DNA of 64,000 nt from Alteromonadaceae bacterium (GTDB taxonomy: Bacteria > Pseudomonadota > Gammaproteobacteria > Pseudomonadales > Cellvibrionaceae), in contig NVXL01000001.1 in the NCBI GenBank assembly GCA_002746115.1, positions 7,957 to 71,956 of the forward strand, in the 5' to 3' direction. Below, in pieces: positions 18,131-25,600 of the stretch. The translations under genes were made by a program, and so were the position numbers. The notes below the pieces were generated by a model. That model searched no databases. It saw nothing but the letters and a program-made list of their open reading frames with translations, and was not told the DNA's origin. Every line of letters starts with the position of its first letter. Positions within the stretch are counted from its first letter, which is position 1.

Positions 18131-19165
18131 ATGACAAAAATGACTGTAGAATTTATACGCGGTTTACTAATTGTCTGGATGGCGATGGCATTGGTGGCAT
18201 GTAGTTCAAATGAGGCAAAACTTGAGCAAAGCTTGATACAAATTGACGATATTGCTAGACGTCAAGTTGACTTGTTAGCCCGTCACATCAGTAATGGTAG
18301 AGTGAAAAATGCCCTGCTGTTAGAGCGTTATGCTGCTAATGTTGCTAAAAATAAGCCTGATTATCGTGATATTGCAGACGCGTTGGCGCTTGATGCTGGT
18401 GTGGATGGCCCGATATTTACCTCGCTGAATGCACGACTTGACGACGCTAAAAACCAAATTAGCAAAGTTGCTAAACAAGGTGGGGAAGCTGCGCAGCTAT
18501 TACTGCAGGAATACGAGAGTATTAATACAGCTGCTAGCGTGAACAATTACAACATGATGCTGACTGACCCGATTAATGTGTTGGCTGACATGTCTGACGG
18601 GAAGCTGCCCCGGGTGGGGGCGATGGCGAAAAAGGCGAGTATTAGTTCCAATGGAGCCAAAGACCTGGGGCACGGAAGTCAATTGGTGGGTAACCCGAAT
18701 TACGGGCAGTGGAAACAAAGTAATAACGGCACCAGCTTTTGGGCGTTTTATGGTCAGTATGCTTTTTTTTCCAGCATGCTAAATAGTCGCTATAACTATG
18801 GCTACTGGTCTAATTCGCGAGATTATAGTTACTACCACGATGTTGGGCGGCGTCATTATTCCTCGCCAGCTCAAAAGACGGCGCAAGTTAAAACAGAAGA
18901 TCGTACGCGCAAGCACTTTCGCAGTCGCGGTAAATCATTTCAAAGTCCTTATGCTAAAGCGAAAAGCTCTGGCAGTAGCGCTACACGCAGTGTGCTAAAA
19001 GCCCCAAGTAAATTTAACTCCTCTGGTGGTGGCGGAAAATATTCTAGCCGATATGGCTCTTCGTCTAAATCGAGTAGTGGTTCAAACAATAGTAAATCTA
19101 GTTCAAAGTATTCTTCGCGTTCGTCCAAAAGTAGCTCAAGGAGTTACGGTGGGGGAGGGAAGTAA
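18131..19165 (+). CDS. lipoprotein of the PspA-family envelope locus
   Basis: The 344-aa protein has a lipoprotein signal peptide with lipobox LVAC and the acylated Cys at residue 24. Residues 25-150 are helical and charged. Residues 185-235 are rich in Tyr, Trp and Asn, and the last 110 residues are almost entirely Ser, Gly, Lys and Tyr (for example SSKYSSRSSKSSSRSYGGGG). Its place in the locus is that of YjfM (DUF1190) in the E. coli yjf operon, whose members also end in Ser/Gly-rich tails. I infer an analogue, not a proven homologue. It may sit in the outer membrane with a flexible tail in the periplasm. Confidence 0.8.
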   Translation: MTKMTVEFIRGLLIVWMAMALVACSSNEAKLEQSLIQIDDIARRQVDLLARHISNGRVKNALLLERYAANVAKNKPDYRDIADALALDAGVDGPIFTSLNARLDDAKNQISKVAKQGGEAAQLLLQEYESINTAASVNNYNMMLTDPINVLADMSDGKLPRVGAMAKKASISSNGAKDLGHGSQLVGNPNYGQWKQSNNGTSFWAFYGQYAFFSSMLNSRYNYGYWSNSRDYSYYHDVGRRHYSSPAQKTAQVKTEDRTRKHFRSRGKSFQSPYAKAKSSGSSATRSVLKAPSKFNSSGGGGKYSSRYGSSSKSSSGSNNSKSSSKYSSRSSKSSSRSYGGGGK

Positions 19166-19170
19166 CTTGC

Positions 19171-19215
19171 TATGTAGCTGTACTGAATAGCTTGTTATGT
19201 GTATGCACTGAATAG
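19171..19215 (+). repeat. imperfect 20-bp direct repeat
   Basis: TATGTAGCTGTACTGAATAG at 19171-19190 recurs with four mismatches at 19196-19215. The period is 25 bp, in the gap between the lipoprotein and DUF350 genes. Role unknown; it may be a local duplication. Confidence 0.6.
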
Positions 19216-19291
19216 AATGCCTGGTATTACGCCAAGATAAAAATAATTAAATAGATAAAATGCAAGACTTTGTAAAACACTGGAGACGAAA

Positions 19292-20176
19292 GTGGACAAT
19301 TTAACCTTATGGTATATCAGTATCTTTGCGGTTGACGTAGCCATCGCAGTGGCGGCACTTATTGGCCTGCGTTACGCAATGGCTTGGTTCACGGGAGTGC
19401 ACGTCAAAGATGAGTTAGACCGAAAAGACAACTTTGCTTTCGGTACCGTCATTGCGGCAGCGGTAGTTGCTTTGGCCTTGGTACTATCTGCGGCAGTATC
19501 CGGAGATGTGGCGACATCGATTGCGACTGAAGCGCTAAATGTTGTGCTGTATTGTGTTGTCGGCATTGTGCTTTTAAAGCTTGGTTTATTCTCCCAGGAA
19601 AAGCTCATGTTGACTGGGTTTTCGATTAAAGAGCAATTACAAAAACAAAACATGGCCGTTGCCGTAGTTGTTTCAGCCAACCTAATTGCGGTCGGCTTGA
19701 TTATCCGCAGCGGTATTTTATGGGTAGAAGCTGATGACTATACTGGTTTGCCTGCGCTTGCAGTCGTTTTCGTTGTGTCACAGCTTGTCTTGATGCTAGT
19801 AACGCTGCTGCGTTCGAAAGTTTATGCTAAAAGACATAATCAGAGCTCTTGGCAGCAAGCGATTGCGTCTGGTAATACGGCGTTGGCGATACGTTATTTT
19901 GGCCAAGTGGTAGCGACTGCATTAGTGCTTACGGCTATTGGTGGCTTGGTTGTCTACCTTCCAGGCCAGCTCCATTTAGTTGCTGTGACTTGGCTCGGTC
20001 TTGGTGTGGCGGCATTGTTGGTCTTGTGGGTCTTGTATCGTATTATTTTACCCGTCTTGCTTACCGGAGTAGACGTGGTTGCCGAAGTGGACGAGCAACA
20101 AAATATTGGTGTCGCTTGGATAGAGGCGGCAATATTTATGGCGATAGCCATTATTTTAATTGCCTTTTTACTCTAG
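19292..20176 (+). CDS. DUF350 (YjfL-like) membrane protein, duplicated
   Basis: The 294-aa protein is almost wholly membrane-embedded, with about eight helices. Four segments begin with a small polar residue followed by Ala-rich hydrophobic helix: DNFAFGTVIAAA, KQNMAVAVVVSAN, SGNTALAIRYFGQ and QNIGVAWIEAAIF. This is the DUF350 pattern, which appears twice in the about 130-aa E. coli YjfL, so this protein looks like a tandem double YjfL. The molecular function of DUF350 is unknown. It starts at a GTG with TGGAGACG upstream. The polyamine-synthase-like gene follows nine bases after the stop. Confidence 0.85.
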   Translation: MDNLTLWYISIFAVDVAIAVAALIGLRYAMAWFTGVHVKDELDRKDNFAFGTVIAAAVVALALVLSAAVSGDVATSIATEALNVVLYCVVGIVLLKLGLFSQEKLMLTGFSIKEQLQKQNMAVAVVVSANLIAVGLIIRSGILWVEADDYTGLPALAVVFVVSQLVLMLVTLLRSKVYAKRHNQSSWQQAIASGNTALAIRYFGQVVATALVLTAIGGLVVYLPGQLHLVAVTWLGLGVAALLVLWVLYRIILPVLLTGVDVVAEVDEQQNIGVAWIEAAIFMAIAIILIAFLL

Positions 20177-20185
20177 ACTAAACCC

Positions 20186-21898
20186 TTGGCCAGTCTCCAA
20201 AAAAGGCTTCGTTATCACGACGCCCTTCTCATCACCGTTATGGCCTTATTGGCTGCCTGCGGGTTAATATACGAATACCTCTTGGCGCATTACGCTGGGC
20301 GTATTTTAGGTTCGGTTGATACTACGCTTTATGGCATGATCGGGTTAATGATCGTAGCAATGGGCATAGGTGCGTTTTATGCTCGTACAATCACCTGCCC
20401 CTACACCGGGTTTGCTTGGCTAGAAACCGGTATCGCGATACTTGGTGGCGTCTCGGTCTTGTTGATGGCGGGGCTGTTCTCTTTTGCTTATATTCTTCCG
20501 TCTCAACTCCAGCAGGTTTACCACTCACACGAAACCCAAGGTATTTATGGTGGTGGCGTATTTCTGTTTCAGCAGTTAGCAGAAGTCTTCCCCTATTTGA
20601 TTGGCCTACTGTTAGGCGCAATGGTAGGAATGGAAATTCCCCTTATTGCGCGTATCCGAGAAGATATTCATCAAAAACACTTGCAGCATAATACCGGCAC
20701 CATCTATGGGGCGGATTATATTGGTGCGGGGTTTGGCGCCGCAGTTTGGGTCGTCGTGTGTATTAAATTACCAATTATTGTATCGGCTGTTGCAACGGCG
20801 GGTGTGAATCTCGTTGTTGGTTGGTTTTTCTTGGCGCACTATTTTCGGCGTGTTAAAGGGTTAATGTTCTTGTTAGGCGTGAACGTACTTATTGCATTAG
20901 TGCTTGTTGTGATCGCAATAAACGGGCAGTCCTGGATGAGCAAGATGAATAACATGCTCTTTCAAGACGCTGTGGTATTTTCAGAAAATACCCGCTATCA
21001 AAACATTGTGATTACGCAAAGAGCGTTAAAAAATCAGAATAAAACCATTACGCGCTTATATATAAACGGGCATTTACAGCTGGCCAGTAACGATGAGGCC
21101 ATATACCACGCGATGTTAGTTGTGCCGCCTTTAATGGCTTCAGCGCGCCATGAAAAGGTACTGGTAATTGGTGGTGGCGATGGCATGGCTGTGCGGGATA
21201 TTCTATCTTGGCAGCCCAAGAGCGTCACTCTAATTGATCTTGACCCGAGTATGATTCAGTTGTTTCAAGGGGCGCATCCGTCGGCGCCTGCGTGGCTGAG
21301 TCAGACGCTAATAGGCTTAAATCGAAATGCATTGAACGACCCTAGGGTGGAAATAAAATATGGTGACGCGTTCAAAGTTGTTGAGACACTTGCTGAATCT
21401 GGGAACTATTACGATGTAATTATTGTCGATTTACCTGACCCTAATCACCCCGACCTGAATAAGCTTTACAGTGATTATTTTTACGGGAAATTACAGCAGA
21501 TACTTGCCGCCGATGGTGCGATTTCGGTTCAGTCGACTTCGCCTTATTTCGCGCAGAAAGCGTTTATGGCCGTAGGCAAGACGATGGCTTCTGTCGGGTT
21601 TAATACGCGTCAGTACCATACCAATGTGCCAAGCTTTGGTGAGTGGGGGTGGACTATTGCAACCTTGGCAGGCCCATCCCCAGCTGAGCGTATTCAGCGC
21701 CTAGGGCAGATACCGGTCAAGCACCCATGGCTTAGCTATCAGCAAGTGATGGCGGCTTTTGTATTTTCTGATAACTACTTTGATGATCTTGAATCCATTG
21801 ACGTAAATCGTTTGAACTCACCAACCCTGTATCGGTATCACGCTGAGGGTTGGCAAGACGGTGATGGCGTTTATTTTTCATCGGGTCTTGACTTGTGA
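20186..21898 (+). CDS. membrane spermidine synthase-like protein
   Basis: The 570-aa protein has about seven hydrophobic helices in residues 10-255, then a spermidine/spermine synthase Rossmann domain. Motifs are the aminopropyl-donor site VIGGGDGMAVRDI near 330, LIDLDPSM, VEIKYGDAF and IIVDLPDPNHPDLNKLYS, where the first Asp of DxxDP is the expected catalytic base. It may transfer an aminopropyl group to a polyamine at the membrane; the substrate is unknown. The start used is a TTG nine bases after the DUF350 stop, without a clear ribosome site, so translation may be coupled. An ATG at 20240 would cut the first helix. Confidence 0.85.
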   Translation: MASLQKRLRYHDALLITVMALLAACGLIYEYLLAHYAGRILGSVDTTLYGMIGLMIVAMGIGAFYARTITCPYTGFAWLETGIAILGGVSVLLMAGLFSFAYILPSQLQQVYHSHETQGIYGGGVFLFQQLAEVFPYLIGLLLGAMVGMEIPLIARIREDIHQKHLQHNTGTIYGADYIGAGFGAAVWVVVCIKLPIIVSAVATAGVNLVVGWFFLAHYFRRVKGLMFLLGVNVLIALVLVVIAINGQSWMSKMNNMLFQDAVVFSENTRYQNIVITQRALKNQNKTITRLYINGHLQLASNDEAIYHAMLVVPPLMASARHEKVLVIGGGDGMAVRDILSWQPKSVTLIDLDPSMIQLFQGAHPSAPAWLSQTLIGLNRNALNDPRVEIKYGDAFKVVETLAESGNYYDVIIVDLPDPNHPDLNKLYSDYFYGKLQQILAADGAISVQSTSPYFAQKAFMAVGKTMASVGFNTRQYHTNVPSFGEWGWTIATLAGPSPAERIQRLGQIPVKHPWLSYQQVMAAFVFSDNYFDDLESIDVNRLNSPTLYRYHAEGWQDGDGVYFSSGLDL

Positions 21899-21911
21899 CA
21901 TATTATGACAT
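21895..21911. promoter_or_regulatory. candidate operator, copy B
   Basis: GTGACATATTATGACAT starts at the last codons of the polyamine-synthase-like gene. It matches the perfect palindrome 30 bp downstream in all but two positions. The left half-site is complete; the right half differs by one central base. Spacing of 30 bp, about three helical turns, places both copies on one face of DNA. Confidence 0.55.
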
Positions 21912-21924
21912 AGTCTAGAGTCGG

Positions 21925-21941
21925 ATGACATATTATGTCAT
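21925..21941. promoter_or_regulatory. candidate operator, copy C (perfect palindrome)
   Basis: ATGACATATTATGTCAT is an exact inverted repeat with 8-base arms around one central base. It lies 108 bp before the DUF2170 ATG. Together with copies A and B it suggests a dimeric regulator acting on both halves of the locus. No sigma54 -24/-12 element like that of the E. coli psp operon was found nearby. Confidence 0.65.
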
Positions 21942-21979
21942 CTGGTAAGGCTGGGTATCTCATATGGCGCGAGATCTAC

Positions 21980-22001
21980 TTATTAACGATTTATTAACGA
22001 T
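21980..22001 (+). repeat. tandem 11-bp repeat in the pspA-operon leader
   Basis: TTATTAACGAT occurs twice with no gap (21980-21990 and 21991-22001), about one helical turn apart, roughly 50 bp before the DUF2170 start. It could be a second protein-binding site or part of the promoter; the sequence alone cannot say. Confidence 0.6.
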
Positions 22002-22048
22002 CGGCATTGCTTTAGATATACCCCACTTTAAACGGAGACGTAAGGTCA

Positions 22049-22477
22049 ATGAACTTAGAAGAACTCGCTTTTAAACTGAACACATTTAACTCAACTACTG
22101 GCGTAACTTATGCTGCAACGCTATTGGATGACAATAGTGCACTTGAAGTTGTATGCAGTGTGAACCCCGATGCAAGTATTTTTGTGGTCGTTTCAGACCA
22201 ACAGATATTATCGGTAACGCCGTTATTCGCAACGACTGACGTACAAGCACCTTTGCGCGATGAACTTAACAAAACTTTGTTGACCTTATCGCCAGTGATT
22301 CCGCTGTCATCTATTGGCTTGCAAGAAGATAACTATGTTCTCTTCGGGGCAATGCCGGTGACAACAGTATTTGAAAACATCGCACACGAGTTGGAGGTGC
22401 AGGCGGATAATACGACAGATGTTTTAGTGGCGCTTGAAAGCTATTTTGAACAAACTGAATTAACGGAAGAGGTATAA
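22049..22477 (+). CDS. DUF2170 (YjfI-like) protein
   Basis: The 142-aa acidic, soluble protein has the layout of YjfI: an N-terminal amphipathic helix (NLEELAFKLNTF), a beta-rich middle with VCSVNPDASIFVVVSDQQ, and a closing helix (VLVALESYFEQ) with an acidic end. In E. coli and relatives yjfI directly precedes the PspA homologue yjfJ, as here (gap of four bases). Its biochemical role is unknown; a chaperone-like or PspA-regulating role is inference. TAAGGT precedes the ATG. Confidence 0.82.
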   Translation: MNLEELAFKLNTFNSTTGVTYAATLLDDNSALEVVCSVNPDASIFVVVSDQQILSVTPLFATTDVQAPLRDELNKTLLTLSPVIPLSSIGLQEDNYVLFGAMPVTTVFENIAHELEVQADNTTDVLVALESYFEQTELTEEV

Positions 22478-22481
22478 CATC

Positions 22482-23180
22482 ATGGCACTAGGAAATATTT
22501 TTAAAGATTTAGTTACAGCTATTCGCGGTGGCGTAAGCGATGTTGGTGAATCGATTGTCGATTCACAAGCCCTTCGAATTTTGGAGCAAGAAATTCGTGA
22601 TGCGGAAGACGGAATTGCCACCGCAAAACAAAGTTTATCTAAACTAAAGGCTCAAGAAATAAAGCTTTCTCGGCAGTTAGGTGATTTAAACACCGACATT
22701 GAAGACTATACCGGTAAAGCGCGAGCGGCCTTAGAGCAGGGCAACGAAGCCTTGGCTCGTAAAATTGCTGAAAAAATCGCTGAGCTTAGCGACTCCAAAA
22801 ATGAAATTGCTTCACACCAAGGTGAGTTGTCTTCGCAAGTAGATAAAATCTACTCAATTATTCAGCAGCGTGAAAAGCAAATCGAGAAAAACAAAATCGA
22901 GTTGCAAAAAGCGAAAACAATAGAAGACTTGCAGAAAACTAAAAGAGCGGTTGCCTCGGCCATGCCGACCAATAACAGCAGTGCTAAACGTGTTAAACGA
23001 GCGATGGATCGAGTTAAGAAGCGTCAAGAAGACTTTGATAACGAGTCAGATGCTGACCAATGGATGGCCGATATGGAAACCGGCGCAGACCTAGATGCGC
23101 AGATTGCTTCAGCCGGCCTGGGTGGTTCAGGGAAGTCCGCAGCTGATGATATTCTTGCGAGCTTAAAGGCCGGTAAGTAA
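22482..23180 (+). CDS. PspA/IM30 family protein (YjfJ type)
   Basis: PspA/IM30 proteins bind stressed inner membranes and polymerise through long coiled coils (ESCRT-III-like fold). The 232-aa protein begins with an amphipathic helix (GNIFKDLVTAIRGGVSDVGE) that would insert into lipid. A helical hairpin of about residues 25-160 follows, rich in Lys, Glu and Gln heptads. A helical tail ends with the conserved LDAQIASAGLGGSG and ADDILASLK segments. It is the core of the locus. A strong terminator hairpin lies 37 bases after the stop, so part of the transcripts should end here. Confidence 0.92.
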   Translation: MALGNIFKDLVTAIRGGVSDVGESIVDSQALRILEQEIRDAEDGIATAKQSLSKLKAQEIKLSRQLGDLNTDIEDYTGKARAALEQGNEALARKIAEKIAELSDSKNEIASHQGELSSQVDKIYSIIQQREKQIEKNKIELQKAKTIEDLQKTKRAVASAMPTNNSSAKRVKRAMDRVKKRQEDFDNESDADQWMADMETGADLDAQIASAGLGGSGKSAADDILASLKAGK

Positions 23181-23216
23181 TTAGACTGGTGATATTCATA
23201 AAGACTGTTGTAAGAT

Positions 23217-23242
23217 AAATGGCCCTATTTGGGCCATTTTTT
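23217..23242 (+). terminator. intrinsic terminator after the pspA-like gene
   Basis: AAATGGCCC, a five-base loop TATTT, then GGGCCATTTTTT forms a 9-bp stem running into a T tract. The next gene of the locus starts 29 bases later on the same strand with its own ribosome site. The hairpin could therefore be a partial terminator that lowers expression of the DUF2491, small-protein and channel genes, unless a second promoter exists. Confidence 0.8.
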
Positions 23243-23270
23243 CGTCTTTACACTGTTAGCCGGAGAGATC

Positions 23271-23906
23271 ATGTTAGGTAAATTTTTTAATAAAAAGAAA
23301 GAGCGTGCACGTAGGCTTGAGCACCCGCGAGATCTACGTGTTGGCGACATATTAGAGCTGAAACCACGCTCAATATTACCAGAGGAGCTGCAAGGGGCGT
23401 CGTTAACGGTAAAAAGTGTATGCGCCTATGAGTATAGCGATGGTTTGGTGACAGAATTCGCATTGATAGCTGAAAGTGCTAAGCAATACTCAATGTCCTT
23501 CGAGAGCGGTGATGATGGAGATGAGCTGTGCTTTTCACATAAACTGAGCCATCAGCAAGTCTTACAGTGCTTTGATGAAGATTCCTTTGGCGGGCTCTGG
23601 TCGGATGAACATGTTAGCTTTGACTCTCGCCAACCGGAAGGCGCCTTAGGCGATTGGATCGCAAAGGGCTACCGGCAGACAGTGAAAGAGGCAACAGCGT
23701 ATTTCTATGATAAAGATAAGCGTGGAAGTGCCGTATCCGAATATCTAGATAAAGATGCGCAGGAACTACGGTACCACGAGTGCGAAGGGGAGCCGGATCA
23801 GTTCTCGCTCAATGTTGAGATTTGGGAAGATGGTGAGACCGATGTTTTTGCTCTAGTCAGTGTTCCGTTAAACGTGATTGAAGAGATGTGGCCGAATGGC
23901 GATTGA
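23271..23906 (+). CDS. DUF2491 (YjfK-like) protein
   Basis: The protein has 211 aa from the ATG at 23271, preceded by CGGAGAG. An earlier in-frame start (23229) would lie on the terminator hairpin and is unlikely. After a basic N terminus (GKFFNKKKERARRLEHPRDLRVGDILELKP) it is a soluble beta-rich acidic protein, with no membrane segment. YjfK accompanies the PspA homologue YjfJ in E. coli. Molecular function is unknown. Its stop overlaps the next gene by 11 bases. Confidence 0.85.
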   Translation: MLGKFFNKKKERARRLEHPRDLRVGDILELKPRSILPEELQGASLTVKSVCAYEYSDGLVTEFALIAESAKQYSMSFESGDDGDELCFSHKLSHQQVLQCFDEDSFGGLWSDEHVSFDSRQPEGALGDWIAKGYRQTVKEATAYFYDKDKRGSAVSEYLDKDAQELRYHECEGEPDQFSLNVEIWEDGETDVFALVSVPLNVIEEMWPNGD

Positions 23907-24234
23907 TGTAAAGCAAAATGAAAAATGGGCTAAAGAGGCGGCTCAGCTAAAAAAGTTGCAAGTGAATTTTAGTTTTGTGCCTCAGGTGGATCGTGCTTTG
24001 CGGCACGAAGCCGTCGATTTAGATATGACACCAAGTAATTTGCTACGCGAAAAGCTAGGTTTAACCTCATCTAAAACTGTGCGTCAACGTCTTGGTGTGT
24101 CACTTGACGAGGGGGATTTTCATTGCTTGGCTGAACGTTATGAACTTGACCCCAATGATCGTAATGCCATTAAACGACGGGCTACCGAGGAGATCCAAAA
24201 ACAATATCAATCCTCCTTAGATCAAAAGGCTTAG
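23896..24234 (+). CDS. small basic/acidic helical protein, 112 aa
   Basis: I do not recognise the family. The protein is helical; residues 20-60 (NFSFVPQVDRALRHEAVDLD, MTPSNLLREKLGL) resemble a ribbon-helix-helix pattern: a short strand, a helix of 14 residues, a turn and a second helix. A DNA-binding or regulatory role within this locus is thus possible but not shown. The ATG at 23896 lies inside the end of the DUF2491 gene. An earlier TTG at 23878 is less likely. The channel gene follows six bases after the stop. Confidence 0.7.
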   Translation: MAIDVKQNEKWAKEAAQLKKLQVNFSFVPQVDRALRHEAVDLDMTPSNLLREKLGLTSSKTVRQRLGVSLDEGDFHCLAERYELDPNDRNAIKRRATEEIQKQYQSSLDQKA

Positions 24235-24240
24235 GTTCCG

Positions 24241-25335
24241 GTGAAACGATATATATTTCTTTTCTCAATCTTAAAGCGACATCGGGCAACTCGACACCTT
24301 TCTGGTAACTTGGCTCAGCGCATTGTTAAGCTGCTAATTTTTTTACTGATTCTAGTATGCGTTAATTCTTTAGCGCTTGTTGTGTTTGACGGGATGGCAG
24401 TAGGCGACGCCTTCTGGCTTTCGTCGACTACCGTGACAACGGTTGGTTATGGCGATTTGTCGCCCTCAAGTTGGCAAGCGCGCGCTGTGACTGTTGTCTG
24501 TATGTATTTACTTGCAATCACAGTCTTATCGTTATTAATTGCTGAAACAGTCGATTGGCGCGTGTTTGTCGCAGAAAAAAAACGTAAAGGTCAATGGGAG
24601 TGGAAGTCTATGCCCGAACATATACAAATAATTAATACCCCAAATGAAGATGCTGAGCGTTATTTGGTGCGCTTAGTTAAGCAAATTCAAATTACGCCGG
24701 AATTGGCGGGTTTACCTGTGCAGGTGTTAACCCGAAAATATCCCGATGGTTTGCCTGAGTCTTTAACTCGTTTGCATGTTTTGCACCGAAGCGGGATAGC
24801 AGAAGACGCGGATGTGTTAAAAAACATTGGCTTGGATAGCGCCAAATACGTGATTATCTTGGCGCGTGATGCAAACTCACCCGCCTCCGATAGTTCGACG
24901 TTCGATATTCTTTGTCGGATAAGGGAGAGCAACGAGAGCGCAATCATCATTGCTGAGAGTGTTAGTGATGAAAATAAAGCGCGGTTTGTACGCTACGGGG
25001 CAAACGTCGTGATGCGCCCAGTACGAGCTTACCCAGAAATGATTGTACGCTTCCTTGCTCACCCAGGTACTGAAGCTGTGTTGGAGAATCTGTTTGAATA
25101 CAATCAGGATTTTCTCAGTCGTATTGAGTACTCTTTTGAAAATATTTACTGGAAGGACATTGTTGCGCGCAGTGTTGCTGGCGGAGCTGGCACACCCTTG
25201 GCGTACATTAATGCTCAGGGCGTTCAAACGAACCCAGACCCCAGCTCACTCTGCAGCGGTAGTGCGGTGATCTCTATGGTGAGCGAGAAGCAAGCGGTAG
25301 ATGCGGATCTGCTATCGAAATGCCTGAAGGTTTAA
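24241..25335 (+). CDS. two-helix potassium channel with TrkA-like domain
   Basis: The 364-aa protein has a first helix (about residues 28-50, LLIFLLILVCVNSLALVVF), a pore helix with the potassium filter TVGYGD near residue 71 (TTVTTVGYGDLSP), and a second helix (AVTVVCMYLLAITVLSLLIAE). A cytoplasmic RCK/TrkA-N-like domain follows at about 120-300. The first nucleotide-binding turn (HIQIINTPNEDAERYL) lacks the GxGxxG of NAD-binding RCKs, while the later ILARDANSPASD region is kept. The start is a GTG six bases after the previous stop. Presence in the PspA locus suggests a link between membrane stress and ion flow. Confidence 0.9.
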   Translation: MKRYIFLFSILKRHRATRHLSGNLAQRIVKLLIFLLILVCVNSLALVVFDGMAVGDAFWLSSTTVTTVGYGDLSPSSWQARAVTVVCMYLLAITVLSLLIAETVDWRVFVAEKKRKGQWEWKSMPEHIQIINTPNEDAERYLVRLVKQIQITPELAGLPVQVLTRKYPDGLPESLTRLHVLHRSGIAEDADVLKNIGLDSAKYVIILARDANSPASDSSTFDILCRIRESNESAIIIAESVSDENKARFVRYGANVVMRPVRAYPEMIVRFLAHPGTEAVLENLFEYNQDFLSRIEYSFENIYWKDIVARSVAGGAGTPLAYINAQGVQTNPDPSSLCSGSAVISMVSEKQAVDADLLSKCLKV

Positions 25336-25442
25336 GTTGAAATATTTTTTTCCGGGGGGGGCTAGCTTTGCAGGTACTAGCGAGCGCGTAGTTGATATAG
25401 CTCGCAATTATAAATATGTAACTCTATGGTCAAAATGTTTAT

Positions 25443-25475
25443 ATCGCAGAACTTGCGATTACTTTTTATATTACT
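25443..25475 (+). terminator. weak candidate terminator after the channel gene
   Basis: ATCGCA and TGCGAT pair around a five-base loop (25443-25459) and are followed by a T-rich stretch (TACTTTTTATATTACTTT). The stem is only six base pairs, so termination would be modest. It lies 107 bases after the channel stop. Confidence 0.35.
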
Positions 25476-25510
25476 TTCTTATGTGGCGTTAAGAATAAAA
25501 TAGCTGTTCA

Positions 25511-25599
25511 AAATATCTACGTGCGGGAGATCCTTCACTATACTTAGCATGACCTTTTATATCATGACTTTTATATGATGGACTTGCGCGTAGATATTT
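25511..25599. repeat. inverted repeat and tandem repeat before the histidine kinase gene
   Basis: AAATATCTACGTGC (25511-25524) and GCGCGTAGATATTT (25586-25599) pair in 13 of 14 positions around a 61-bp loop. The loop holds two adjacent near-copies, CATGACCTTTTATAT (25548-25562) and CATGACTTTTATAT (25563-25576). The right arm ends one base before the kinase ATG at 25601, so as RNA it would occlude the start region; as DNA it may be an operator. Confidence 0.6.
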
Positions 25600-25600
25600 G

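Noticed and set aside
21942-22048. Sigma54 (-24/-12) promoter as in the E. coli psp operon
   Set aside because: No GG-N10-GC element with flanking consensus was found in the gap before the DUF2170 gene.
23229-23270. Upstream start for the DUF2491 gene
   Set aside because: The extra codons lie on the terminator hairpin and T tract; CGGAGAG is placed for the ATG at 23271.
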